Source: Cladochytrium replicatum (lineage: Eukaryota; Chytridiomycota; Chytridiomycetes; Cladochytriales; Cladochytriaceae). Taken from it: a stretch of 64,000 nucleotides of DNA. The position numbers were made by a program, and so were the translations under genes. Below the pieces are notes generated by a model. That model saw nothing but the letters and a program-made list of their open reading frames with translations. It made no database searches and had not been told where the DNA came from. Where the stretch lies: NCBI GenBank assembly GCA_025526935.1, contig JAHLKD010000003.1:1-64000 (forward strand), given 5' to 3'. Within the stretch, counting starts at the first letter, position 1. Each line of letters begins with the position of its first letter. Positions 35,420 through 46,459 of this stretch are shown piece by piece.

Positions 35420-37640
35420 GTTTGTTCATTGACAACCTGTTGTCGCAGACCCGAAAGTGGACGTATTGGACGCTGGCTTTGATCAATTTGCTGATCCTGG
35501 AGAAGTCCTTAAAATCTTCCGATGTGAATGAGAGATTGGAGACCATTTATGCGCTCCTCGAAAAGTATCCCATCCCACAGTTGATCAATGTTGGTAAGTA
35601 CCTGATGCAGCAAAAAAATTAATATCCGTCATGCCTGACATTGTTTAGTATTGAGAAAGCTTTTGGATCTCTGGACTGACAGTTTTTTGCTGGAAAATGT
35701 ATTCGCAAATCATTTGTTGATATTTTCGCGTGATGCACAACAAAGATCGTCCGATACACTATACTTGCAGCATTGAAGGCGTCAGCGTCAAAGTTCGTCT
35801 CCCTTACCAATCTTGATGCGGGATTAAGACCCGTCAGAGAGGTGATTGCAAGAACGAACGATCCCATTGCCCTAGCACTCTAGTTACGTTAAGCCCCGTC
35901 TTTCAATATATTGCCGTCCAAGTTAACATTTTAATCTTTTGCTCTCATATAGACTGCTTGGACACCTCGCAGAGGTTGTGTACCACAGGCCTGAAATATA
36001 CCACTGGTAAGTCTAATCAGCACAAGCACATTCAGGTGTACTTACTCTGCAAAAGCTTACGTGAGAATCTCGATGCGACCGATCAGATTGTATGCAAATC
36101 GGCACTATTTGGACTCGACAGACTCTGCTAAAGATTTTCAAAGTTTTCGACCGATCCACAAAGCTCGTTCGGATGATTAATAGTGTGTTTTTCGGATCAT
36201 ATCTAGGATATCTGGCTGATAGAGTTTGACAACTACAGAAATGTCGCTAGACGTGCCTATCGAAATAATATGCTCCTTCGACACATGCATCATGATCCAA
36301 TGACAACACTGAAGGCATTCGCACGAAGAGCTAAGTCGACCGGATTCTAAACAGAATCATTCCTTAAAGGCGAAAAGCGTTTGCATGGAGCTCCTAAAGG
36401 CAGAGAAAGATGATGATAGAATCGTTATCATCATTAGGTGTTTAACTTTGCTGTCTATTCGATCATTCAACCAAGCGATTTCTGGAGTAAGTACATAATT
36501 GCGCGCAAAGCCATCTCGTGACCGACCATCGCGTCCAGTGCGCTCGGTTTGGTTAAGATTCAGGTAGATGAAAACCCAGATCATGGCGAAGTGTAGCAGA
36601 CGATAAAGCGCTGTACGTTAAATTGGACTTAAATCCTATCTGGATTGAGTCGTTGGGTTTTCTTGCGGCCGCCGAGAGCGCTGTGGGTTTGGAGTCATCC
36701 ACCTCACAAAGCCAACCATAAGCCGAGAGACAGGATCGTAACTTTTCAGACACAGCTAAAGGTGCATGAAAAATCAGTGCAACCCACTTCGTCGTTCGCG
36801 CTCAAACCACCTCACCGTCCTTGATCTGCAGGCTCTCGAGATCCTTGACCTCCCACGACCATTTGCGATGAAATATGCCCCCATTCTTTGTGAGTATCTG
36901 GATCTATCTCTGAAAACGATCGTGGATGTTCGACAAAGCGCGAAAACCAACATGTCGAACCAGAAACGGTCTCATCTCTGCATACTTTAGGCCGAACTCA
37001 CAGCGAAGTGGGCGGTACTGTCTAGGTCGTATCTCGATATGGACAAACGGTCATCCAAAACACTTGAGTTATACCCAAAAGGCTGCGTTTCTTTTCTATG
37101 CCTTTGAGTCGGTTCTCCTTGACTTAAAAGTATTGCTCACGTTGTCAGCCTTTGGAGAGGGACTTGCTTTGCAACTTGAAGCCTCGAATACTTCATCACG
37201 CGGTCAGAGGTAGTATCACAGGTTTGAGACATGAGTCTTTGGTGAATTGAATTCCAGTTTGTCGAGAATTGAGCTGCTAAACGCGGTAATCTGTCGACCG
37301 AGTGACTGGCAGATGTCAACTGCTCTAGCCTTGATGCAAAGTTACGTGAGAGCAATGACCAATCGAACCTCACAAGGTTTGTGAGCAGCATTTGAAATTC
37401 TTACTGGACTCTGCTATTAACCCGAAAACTCATTCTGTTGTCTTCTCTAGCTCATCCGGCTTCTGTGCGACTTTGTGGAACCGTTGTTTGTGGTGCCTCC
37501 TTACATGTTTCAACACCGACCCTCATACAGCCTGCGTGTGAACAAACTGACGAACAACACCGCATTAGTGTACCTTCAAGCCAACTTTGGATGATCGGAG
37601 ACTTCGATTTGTTCCAAACGAATCGCTTGTAATCGAGTAC
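35420..37640 (+). pseudogene. Long unidentified coding relic
   Basis: Many coding-like pieces in different plus-strand frames: NERLETIYALLEKYPIPQLI (35,530), LRKLLDLWTDSFLLENVFAN (35,650), DAGLRPVREVIARTND (35,810), RLLGHLAEVVYHRPE (35,950), FDNYRNVARRAYRNNMLLRH (36,230), SNHLTVLDLQALEILDLPRP (36,800) and KWAVLSRSYLDMDKR (37,000). The helical, Leu-rich style suggests one large alpha-solenoid protein, or two. I cannot name it. Stops and frame changes recur every 60-200 bases. Confidence 0.35.
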
Positions 37641-37683
37641 AAAGGCGGGTTGAACGGTTCGGCTGGTGAGTATCAGCCACGGC

Positions 37684-38064
37684 CTACCACTTGTATGATT
37701 TGCTGATGGTGCCGTTCACAATTTTAGTTAGCCAGCGATACTCCCAATTGACTGTCAGGAAAGTCAAACAGACGATGACCACGAACACGTTGCGGTAATT
37801 CGACAGGTACGTCACTGATTTTTGGATGTTTTTGGCAGTGCGTGCGTGTTCTCTCGCGAGGATTCTTTGATCCGGAACTTGTTCTTGCTCCGAACTTGTT
37901 TCGAGATCAAAAAGGACGTGCTCCTCACTCTGAGCTTCATCGATGGACAAGAGCAGACGTAGGAGGGTGTCTCTAAGCGGTTGGTGTGTAACATGAATGG
38001 GAACTGAGAGAAAGTAACAGTTAACGAGACCGTGATCGTGTTTGCAACTCTGCGATGAACTCAA
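37684..38064 (-). CDS. Possible small membrane protein
   Basis: A 126-residue open frame starting MSSSQSCKHDHG. It has an acidic middle (EAQSEEHVLFDLETSSEQEQ) and one predicted membrane segment near the C-terminus (NVFVVIVCLTFLTV). No family recognised. The following 38,065-38,434 is purine-rich, probably the 3' end of the bZIP transcript. Confidence 0.3.
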   Translation of the reverse strand: MSSSQSCKHDHGLVNCYFLSVPIHVTHQPLRDTLLRLLLSIDEAQSEEHVLFDLETSSEQEQVPDQRILAREHARTAKNIQKSVTYLSNYRNVFVVIVCLTFLTVNWEYRWLTKIVNGTISKSYKW

Positions 38065-38434
38065 ATTGAAAAGGAAGACGAGATCTCAATCCGTAAAAGC
38101 ACAACGCATAAAAGTGTGAAATCGAAAAATGATATTTGGACAAATTCAGAAGTAGAGAAGAGTGGAAAGACAAATTAAAAAATGTGATGTTCTTTTGTGT
38201 GTGACAAGAAGGAAGGACTGTGAAGGGATGTGAGAAAGGGGGGAGAAGAAAAGGGGTTAGTGAAAGGGAGGTGCTCTTTCAATATTCGCAAAGATTTTTG
38301 AAACGATGGTACATGGAATAACGTACTCTTTGGCGGCGACACGAATCAATAGAGCGAAAACGACCAAATTAAACCAAAAAAAGAGATCAGGGGATGAAAC
38401 GAGTTTGTCGGTGTGTGGAAGGGTGACCACCTTT

Positions 38435-39451
38435 TTAGCTCTCAGCTTTTTCTAAATCGTTTGCAGCAGCTACCCGTGCGACGACAGCCGCAGCGGCCGC
38501 TCCAGACGCAACTCGTGGCGACGAAAGCGCTTTCACCTGTGCACGCAACGTCCTATTTTCGGCCTCCAATTGGTCGATTCGGTCCTTGAGACCCTTCACT
38601 TCTTCTCGATACTCCGCCATCTCCTGCAAAAATGCAAACAGAATGTCAGGGCTTATATATTCTTCTAGTGCGAGTTTTACTCCACAAACCTGCTGCTTCC
38701 GCTTCCTGTATCGGGCTGAAGCTTCTCTGTTGCGCTTCCTCTGGAAGTCCGCCATATGCTGATCCACACCGTTCCCACCCATCCCCGACTCTGGATTGTA
38801 CGTCCCATCCCCATTCATTGCAGGCTGGCCTTGCGAGTAGGATGGCATGTACTCGTCCGCCTTTTCGGTCGATTCATCCCCAGACGACGATGATGCAACA
38901 GACTTTGGCCGGCGCGGCCGCATCTGTTTGCTGCTCGTCAATCCGTTTATGGAGGGGTTGGAGGTTGACGTCACGGCTGGAGGGGATGCGCTGGAGGTCG
39001 ATGCTGTGGATGCGCTGTAGCGTGAAGCGGCGAGGGCAAAGTTGAAGTTAGGTGGCGGGGGTTCCGATGGTGTCGTGGTTAGACTTGGCGCGGGTGGGGC
39101 AGCGGAGAAGCTATGTTGGAGCGCGGAACTGTTTTGAGGCAATGGCGTCGATTGTGCACTGACGGTCGGGAGGCTCTGTCGCTCGCTGGGTTGTTGCTGT
39201 TGATGTTTCTGTGGGCGGTATGGCAAGTGTGTGGTCATTGATGACACGGAATAATCTGCGACAGGAGTGTGGTTTGCCAAAGGCACAGGTGCGATCGGTG
39301 CCAATGTAGTAATGGGTAGCGGAGGAGCCGCTGCAGAAGTTGGTGCGCCGTTGGGAAACTGGATGGAAAACCCCTCGGACGTCCACGGATTCAATATCTG
39401 AGAGCCGGTCGTCTGTAATCCCGAAAAGAACAATGATGTTTTGGACGACAT
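38435..39451 (-). CDS. bZIP transcription factor
   Basis: Low-complexity Pro/Ser/Thr/Ala-rich N-terminus (trans-activation-like), then NREASARYRKR as the basic region and a leucine zipper. A 66-base GT..AG intron (GTTTGTGGAG ... TTTTTGCAG, about 38,627-38,692) lies between RKRKQQ and EMAEYREE. It has no stop and keeps frame, but removing it puts Tyr, Leu, Leu, Leu and Leu at +18, +25, +32, +39 and +46 from the basic-region Asn, the exact bZIP register, so it is an intron. The start at 39,451 (MSSKTSLFFSG) is preferred over an upstream in-frame ATG at 39,532. The protein should bind DNA as a dimer; targets are unknown. Confidence 0.88.
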   Translation of the reverse strand: MSSKTSLFFSGLQTTGSQILNPWTSEGFSIQFPNGAPTSAAAPPLPITTLAPIAPVPLANHTPVADYSVSSMTTHLPYRPQKHQQQQPSERQSLPTVSAQSTPLPQNSSALQHSFSAAPPAPSLTTTPSEPPPPNFNFALAASRYSASTASTSSASPPAVTSTSNPSINGLTSSKQMRPRRPKSVASSSSGDESTEKADEYMPSYSQGQPAMNGDGTYNPESGMGGNGVDQHMADFQRKRNREASARYRKRKQQVCGVKLALEEYISPDILFAFLQEMAEYREEVKGLKDRIDQLEAENRTLRAQVKALSSPRVASGAAAAAVVARVAAANDLEKAES

Positions 39452-39519
39452 ATTGACGGCATAAACAATGCCCGTGTTTTGAAGATACGTGAGGCTAAGA
39501 TGGATTGTTACGAGAGACC

Positions 39520-40767
39520 ATAACGAAGCCATTCATAACTTACAAGTTTGCGATAATGTTCTCGTCAGGTACGAATCTGCAGAAAAATCCTTCTCCGAAA
39601 CTGAAGGTGCATCGATCGATCTCAAGCATGACAGTGTTCCAGTCAAACACATGGCGAAGATTTTTGAAGCTCCCAATGCACCGAATATCGAGTTGTGGAA
39701 ACTTTGCGACAACGTCCTGGAATATTTTGCTGGGACAGACTTTAGTTCCGCTGGGTCTGAAGTTAACAGTGTTTACTACCTTTGGCTATCATGTGTAATT
39801 GGAGTTCCGAGGAGCACTTGCTTTATTTCGTTGTTGAACGTGAATGTCTCTTCCCGCTATCGTTCAATATCACCACGTCGGATTATTTCAAGGAAGCATC
39901 ATTTATAAAATACCTCAGACACTTCGAAAATGGGTCGCTCAGAGTCGCCTTCAAAAAAGAGCGTCTCCTTCAAAACGATTGTGCACACCTGAAAACCAAG
40001 GTGACCGCCAGGTGAGTAGAGAATGATAAAAAGAATGCTATTGTCCCTTACCTTATCAGTGATGACTTCCCTAAGCGGGAACTGTTCGGAAGAGTATCGA
40101 ATGATCAGGGTGAGCCTAGACAAAGCGATTAGGTCTAACTGGAAACAGAAGTCTCAGGGACATACCCTGCCGCCCACAGCTCGTGGTTTCTTCCATCCAG
40201 AATGAAATCCTGTTGGCTGTAAACTCGATGCAATTTTGACGATCCACTGATGAAGTTTTGAACGCATTATAATCAACGTATAACGACAGAATGACAATAT
40301 CCAATCAGCACATGTTGGAAGATCGTCATTTATGACTAAGCTTACCTTGCCAGGTTCGCCAGCAAATGAAGGTAATCCTGCTCTCCCGCTAGTTGCAATT
40401 TTGCTTTCCACTGGTTTCCCTTATTCAGCTTGAACTTCATGGCCCCTTGCTGTGGTTGCTGCTGCTGTTGCTGTGAATAATGGGCAGGTGCGGCGGACTG
40501 CGCTGGGGATGAACCGATGTTTGTGGGAGGATGTGTTAGGTCACCAATCCTTGGGCCAATATGTTGTCGCTGCAGCTGCGACGCAAGGGTCTGTGAGGTT
40601 TGCTGTGCAGGAGAGGGATTTGAGCCAACACCATGAGAGTTTGGAAATGGAAGAGTCGAGTTGTTCATCGGTTGGGGCTGTGTGTTGGCGTTTTGCGAGG
40701 AGTTCGGATGGAAACCGGGGTGGAACGGAGGCAGCGAGCTCCCGTGCAGGCCCTGCCAGTCAGCCAT
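39520..40767 (-). CDS. Unrecognised protein with Gln/Pro/Asn-rich N-terminus
   Basis: Starts MADWQGLHGSSLPPFHPG; the first exon is rich in Gln, Pro, Asn and Ser, including a Q run, and ends GNQWKAKLQLAGEQDYLHLL. Downstream on the same strand, separated by likely introns, are ordered segments: YSQQDFILDGRNHELWAAG, LTLIIRYSSEQFPLREVITD, GFQVCTIVLKETLFFEGDSE, RPIFEVSE and, last, YFQDVVAKFPQLDIRCIGSF, NLRHVFDWNTVMLEIDRC. These look like real, folded-domain sequence, but I do not know the family. The gene is divergent from the MscS channel gene and ends close to the bZIP start. Exon borders were not resolved. Confidence 0.5.
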
Positions 40768-41125
40768 TTTCTCTAAATTTTCTTCGCAATGGGAGCTGCC
40801 CGATATCGAGGAGAGAAGATTTCCAGAGGTGATTCGATTCGATGGGTTGGGATGTGTGGCTTGAGGGTTTTGTGGTTCGAATTTTGGAGTAAATATTTGG
40901 AATTTAAATTATAAATCATTGAATTGAATGTACAAGGTCGAGGGGAGGTGTTTACGAGCAGATCGGAAGATGAGATTGGAGAATTTTGCAAAATGCAATG
41001 AATTACTTATTAGGTAGTTCGAAACACCTGCCTATTACCACACGTGACTCGCCGCTTCAGATCAGAGGATCACAGTGTTTTGGGCGAGGGGATCACTCTT
41101 GGACGAGCAGAAAATACAGAAAAAC
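40768..41125. promoter_or_regulatory. Divergent promoter region
   Basis: About 360 bases between the start codons of the Gln-rich protein (minus) and the MscS channel (plus). AT-rich in its left half, with CACGTG at 41,041-41,046 as a possible E-box. The call rests on geometry; the E-box is only a six-base match. Confidence 0.35.
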
Positions 41126-44100
41126 ATGTCTGGAGATCATGCGGACGACGCTATGTCGCGCTCTTCCGGTGACAGAGCAACGTCGCTCGACTACCTCACC
41201 TCCCAAGAAACACTTGCCATTCCACTAACGCTCTCAATGGCCATGCAACTGCAACAACAACAATCTACATTGTCTAGCCAGAAAAGCTCGTCTTCTGTGT
41301 CTGAAGGCAGGGCAGAACCTTCACCGAGAATGACGCGCTCGGGAGCCTCCTTTCGCAATGCTGGAGAAGGCAGCACGACCATCCCAGCCTATTTCACAGG
41401 CGGGACGAGTTCGCGGGGTCCATCAAGTCAGAGGATGAAAGAACGCTTCGCTACGGGATACGCGAGTCCTGATTCGATATCGCCGGTCAAAGAGTCTTAC
41501 CCACCCTCTGGCTTTTCTGGGATGAGGCAACGCTCAACTATGAAGAAAGATGCCCCGCCTCCAAAGTCACCTGCTGGAACAGAAAGCTCATTTGGATGGG
41601 AGGCTAGCTCGGTTGTGTCAAAAGGAACTCTACGGTAAGAGGAACAGGAATGTTCTGTTGTTGATTGTTTTATTCAATTTCTTCACTGCTCCAGGAGAAA
41701 CAGAGGATGTTGCACGTCGTGCATACACCGTTACAAGAAAGTACCACTTGGACCTCGCTGCCTCCTTTACATTCTCACAGGATTACCGTTTCTTCTGACC
41801 CCAGCGATTCTGGATTACTTCTTCAACATCCGCAAAGACCCAAATTTGTCCAGCTACCGCCTTGTTCGGGATTACCGATTCGCACAGACTACATGGCGTG
41901 TCATCGACATTTCGATTTTCGTCTGGAGCGTGTTCTTCAGCGTCCAGTGGACCGTATATTGGTGTTTAAAGTACGGAATCACCATGCTCCCAAACTTTCT
42001 CACACAGATCGTCAACTCTTTCTGGGGCCATGTTGACCCGTCCGAGCAGCTCTCGGTCATGGCTGCAAAAGGTGGAACGAAGAGCCGAGTCATGTTTGCC
42101 ATCAGCTTCTTCCGAACCATGCGGCCACACCTTCTGTTCTTCCTGTACACCCTGTGTTTGATGTTCAATTTCTCTGAGACGTTCACTTATGAAGTCAACC
42201 CATTTTCGACTGGAAACTCGACTACGGCATTCCGAGCGGCCGTCGTTATAGATACATCCATTGAAGGACAAGCCGACGGATCAATTTTACCCGACGTGTT
42301 CCCATGGAGCTCCGTGACAAATACGACATCGTCTTCTACTGCCGCAACTTCCCAAAACCTCACATGGGATCAAATCGTGCTTAGACTGCTACAGTGCATC
42401 TTCCTCCTCTCCGTCGTCAACGCACTCCAAAAGCTATTCCTTCAAATCGCCGCCGTAAGTCTCCTCGCTCTCGTTGTTCCATCATTATGACTCAATTACG
42501 CTTTTGAAAAGTCCAAGTTCCACAGCAAAACATATGCCGACCGGATCATCAAGAACCGCACCGCGCTCAAAATCATTAACCACCTCAACAACGTCCGAGC
42601 CGCACACGCCCGTCGCAAATCAGAAGAACAAACCTCCGCCGAGGTGGTCATCCCCGTCTCTGACAACCCATCGGACGATGCAAGGGGGAAAGGCAAAAAG
42701 AAGCAAAATCGCCGAAGCGATAAGGCACTGCAGAGATCCACAGACGCATTGGAGAGCTTCGCTTCTGGGATGGGGAGAAGACTCGCTGGCGTGTTGTTCA
42801 CCGTCGCTGGACTCGAGCTTGCGTTGCCGCCGGTAACAGGCGCAGTTAGCGCAATCCACACGAAAGCAGAAGCCAAAGTGCTTGCCAAGATGCTGTACGA
42901 AACACTCACGGAGCGCGCGAAGGAGAGAAGAAGGTCGGAGGCTGTGAAATCATCTCCGGTCCTGAATCCAGAGGCGACGCTGAACGGGAAGGAGGAGGGG
43001 ATGAAGTCCCCAGATGGGAAGGGCAAGTTGAAAGTACGAATTTTCGCTCCGCCGCAGAAACATGAGCAGGAAAAAACGGGTGGGGAAGGTGTGAAGATTG
43101 GTACGCCGACGCGGTTGGTTATGGACGACTTCAAGCCGTTCTTTTCAAACGACAGTGATGCGAAAGAGGCGTTTGCTTTGTTTGATAAGGATGAAAACGG
43201 AGATGTGAAGAGGAGTGAGTTTAGAAGTGTGGTGCTTGAGATTTTCGAGGAGAGGAATGCACTCGAGGTTAGCCTGAGGCATTCTGGGGAGGCACTCGGT
43301 AAGCCCAGAGGTCATCTCACCATAAATTTAGGTCTCACCAGTGTCAAATTATATAGCCACACTGGATCAGCTCCTTTTCGTTGTTGTCATCATCATTACG
43401 CTATTCGGATCGCTAGCGATCTGGCGGGTGGATATAAGTTCCTTCATCGCGGCCGTGGCGGCAGTCTGGGTCGGAACATTGTTTGCGATTGGAAACACCA
43501 TCACTCAGGCAGTCCAAAACATCATCTTCCTCTTTGTCGCCCATCCATTCGATGTAATTCTTGCCTTCTTCCCATAGTCAACAGACACTCACCGTCCCAT
43601 TTTCTTCTCTCTAGGTTTCGGATCGAATCGAGATCGATGGTCAAGCATACATCGTCAAAGAGTTCCGACTCATGAACACAGTGCTGAAGAGGCTCGATGG
43701 GAAGGAGCTCTACGCACCGAACACGACACTATCCAGCAAAATCATCGCGAACGTGCGACGTTCTGGAGCCATGACCGAGAAGCTCGGCTTCCATGTCAGC
43801 CGAAAGGGAACTACAATCGCGATGTTGAAGGAATTCCAGGCTCGATTGCTGTCGTTTGTAGAGTCAAATCCAAGAGACTTTGATCCAAAGCTGACGGTCT
43901 CACTGGACGAGATCACGGATGATTCTTGGTAACTCCAAATCTCAATAATTTTCTGCGAGCTACTTACTTAGGCTGCTCTATATTAGCATGCTCATATCTT
44001 TCAGTATCCCATACAAGTCAAACTGGCAAGATGGCGGGTTGATCGGACGACGACGGATTGCGTTCATGGCCGCGCTGCAGAATTGTCTCATGGATGTGGG

Positions 44101-44173
44101 GATAAAGTTGGCAAATACGACTGACATGGCCGTCCGGGTGATTGAGGATCCAGAGCGGTTGTTGGGTGAATAA
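41126..44173 (+). CDS. MscS-type mechanosensitive channel with EF-hand (Msy family)
   Basis: Six exons (41126-41634, 41695-42454, 42512-43298, 43357-43553, 43615-43928, 43987-44173) encode 917 residues. A Ser-rich cytosolic N-terminus is followed by several membrane segments (CLLYILTGLPFLLTPAILDY; VIDISIFVWSVFFSVQW; HLLFFLYTLCLMFNF; LLQCIFLLSVVNAL). A long basic linker comes next, then a canonical EF-hand loop DKDENGDVKRSE, then the pore region TLDQLLFVVVIIITLFGS and FIAAVAAVWVGTLFAIGNT with the PFDVSDRIEIDG beta-domain entry typical of MscS. The layout equals the ER-located Msy1/Msy2 channels of fission yeast, which regulate calcium in hypo-osmotic shock. An in-frame ATG lies 17 codons upstream. 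Confidence 0.9.
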
Positions 44174-44642
44174 TAGATACTGACACACAATTGAGATGTT
44201 TGAGTGGTTTGTTCGACAACACACATAAAACCTCTCCAGATCGTAACAGTTTTGTCCCCTTTAAACCGCCACATATTACTTTTGTCTCATTCAGGTGTCT
44301 TGGCAATTTTTTTTCCTTTACCCTGCTGTTCCTCAGGATCTCCGTATTCTTGTGTCGAGTTGATCTAGAAAGTAAAATGGTTGATTTCAGATCCGTGCTC
44401 TGTTGTTCAACATGGATTGCATTCCGTTCAGTTCGAAATGAGACCAATCTATTTTCTTGTGTTCAGTCCGAAGTTGGGAGGAAACATCGATGATCTTGGG
44501 TGTTCAGTCATCGGTTAAGCCCCGCTTAACCGATGAAGTTGGTCACAACATCAATTCTACCCCATCCGCACAATGACAAACTGTTGTATTTTCAATGCTG
44601 TAGCTAAAAAAATTTGGTACAGCTCGAATTCAGGAATCCTGT
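44174..44642. other. Convergent 3' spacer, no gene seen
   Basis: T-rich untranslated tails of the channel and Derlin-like genes. A short imperfect palindrome (ATCGGTTAAGC / GCTTAACCGAT, about 44,509-44,536) could form a hairpin at transcript ends. Confidence 0.45.
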
Positions 44643-46028
44643 TCACGGTCGCCTTGTTGAGGTAGTAAAACCCAAACTTGCAAGCCCACCAGCGACAGCA
44701 GAATATATTTCTTCTTGGATCGGGAGCTCAGCGATTCGTGACGACGATCCCACTTCAGGTATCGGCTGATTCCTACCCTGCGAAGTTGACGACGATGCAC
44801 CAGAACTCCGGCTCGAGCTTCCTGCAGCAGGTGTGTACGCAGGTCCCTTCCCCTTCTTCCCAGCGTTCGCAAGAGCTTCGATCCAGTAATACCAATCCAG
44901 GGCCTGGTGATACGCCCACTCCACCACATTCTCGCCATCGAATCTCTTCAGCTCCATCAAATGCGAGACGATGATCGAAGCCGCCAATCCTTTAAGCAAC
45001 GCCTTCCATTGTGAGAACCCGCCCATTGCACAGAGAACGATGGGGAGGTAGTGAGGTTTCACGGGGATGACGCCGAACATGACTATCTCGCGCTCCATGG
45101 TGGAGAGGCCCCAAGTCCAGCGAGTGGCATATTCGAGGTTGGGATAGAGCGAGTAGGGGAAGATGAGGTACGAAGATGCGCTCCCGGGGACAGGCTGTGG
45201 AGAGAGCGACGGGACAGCTTCGTTCACGACGAGCTCGATGAAGACTAGAGTTGCGGCGGAAAGGAGTTGGGTGTGAAGGAACTTATTGTCGGTGATGAGC
45301 CATTCGACCATGTTCTTCCGCCTGCGCGCGGGGATGTTGGATGTATCCTGGTTCTGCTGTGCTGCTTCGGCCGCTTTGGAGCGTCCGAGCAGTTTGAGAC
45401 CCGAAAGACCCAAGAACGTCGTCGAGCGACCGTTGGGAAGGAGCCGTTGTCTGCCTTCATGAATCAGCCGACCGCCGCGGTAGGTGTCCCCCGAGCCGTT
45501 TATAAATGTCTCGAGTGGTGCTTGGTAGTAGAATGTCCCCAGAGCCCGTTGTGCGACGTCGACTGTGCTCAAGCCCATTGCAAGGAACGATGTCACAGTG
45601 CGGTGAGTTTGCCAGTATGGAGCGAGAATGAGACGAGGGTGGAAAAGTACAGTGCGGTAAGGCAAGATGCCGAACATGTCAAGGAAATGCAGACCAAGAC
45701 CCACAGAAACTTGTATGGAGGTTATCGGAGATGCGGAGACGAAATTCAGAGCGTAATCTTCAAATGCAGCGCTGGTCATTCCGGAGAGACCGGAGAGGGC
45801 GGACATGACTGGTCCTTGATTGTTGTCCGCGCCGCCTTTTAGCCCGGGCGGTTTGGGTTGCGGTGGGTTGAGTAGATCGTCATCATCGACATTTGGGACG
45901 ATCCCCAATCCCAACGACGTCCTCATCGCATCAGCTCGCAACGAATGCCGCAATCTCGCCCCCGTCATGGACTGTGGGGAAGCTGGGACGGAGGTCATTG
46001 TGACACGTCGAACGGACTTTGTGTGCAA
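44643..46028 (-). CDS. Derlin-like (DER1 family) membrane protein
   Basis: A single long frame of 461 residues. The region after residue 90 resembles DER1: VSASPITSIQVSVGLGLHFL, PYRTVLFHPRLILAPYWQTH, TSFLAMGLSTVDVAQRALG, then, after a charged insert of about 50 residues, LLSAATLVFIELVVNEAV, a W-rich loop (WTWGLSTMERE), FGVIPVKPHYLPIVLCAMGG and a last membrane helix. Derlins are inactive rhomboid-type proteins that help pull misfolded proteins out of the ER. The long N-terminus and loop insert are unusual, and no Gly-rich rhomboid signature is clear, so the family call is moderate. ATG at 45,998 is an alternative start. The opposite-strand ORF at 45,267-45,842 is a shadow. Confidence 0.55.
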   Translation of the reverse strand: MHTKSVRRVTMTSVPASPQSMTGARLRHSLRADAMRTSLGLGIVPNVDDDDLLNPPQPKPPGLKGGADNNQGPVMSALSGLSGMTSAAFEDYALNFVSASPITSIQVSVGLGLHFLDMFGILPYRTVLFHPRLILAPYWQTHRTVTSFLAMGLSTVDVAQRALGTFYYQAPLETFINGSGDTYRGGRLIHEGRQRLLPNGRSTTFLGLSGLKLLGRSKAAEAAQQNQDTSNIPARRRKNMVEWLITDNKFLHTQLLSAATLVFIELVVNEAVPSLSPQPVPGSASSYLIFPYSLYPNLEYATRWTWGLSTMEREIVMFGVIPVKPHYLPIVLCAMGGFSQWKALLKGLAASIIVSHLMELKRFDGENVVEWAYHQALDWYYWIEALANAGKKGKGPAYTPAAGSSSRSSGASSSTSQGRNQPIPEVGSSSRIAELPIQEEIYSAVAGGLASLGFTTSTRRP

Positions 46029-46459
46029 CTTGATGGATAGAGACGAAACTTCAGAAAAGGATTCGTTTGCTATGTTCGTTATTTTTTGGATAACTTGGAT
46101 AAGCTGGAAAAAAGAAATTACAATTGTACTTCTGTGAACGCTCCAGCTTTACGCACTCGTTCCGTCAAACTCAATGCACATTTTGCTTTTCTGCTGGCGT
46201 AGGAAGGCTCTCCCTCATAATTCATCTCGTTTCCAGCCGAGCGTGATCGCAAAACCCAACGTGCCGGTGTCACCGACTCGTCCAAAGCTGGCGAGATCAT
46301 GGTGAGTGGACATCGGGGGCTCTCGGTTGCCAAAAGTTGTCCTGGTAGGCGGCTCCATCGGTTCTTTACCATTCTCGTGCTTCACGCAATTGTTATTCTC
46401 TCAGTTTGCCGGTAAACAAAATCAACTCTGTTCAATACCTCAGAAGCAACTCGATGATC

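Noticed and set aside
38627-38692. Coding insertion inside the bZIP domain
   Set aside because: It has intron ends and breaks the heptad register; splicing restores exact bZIP spacing.
45267-45842. 191-residue plus-strand ORF opposite the Derlin-like gene
   Set aside because: Cys/Arg-rich shadow of the minus-strand gene, which has membrane segments and a family pattern.
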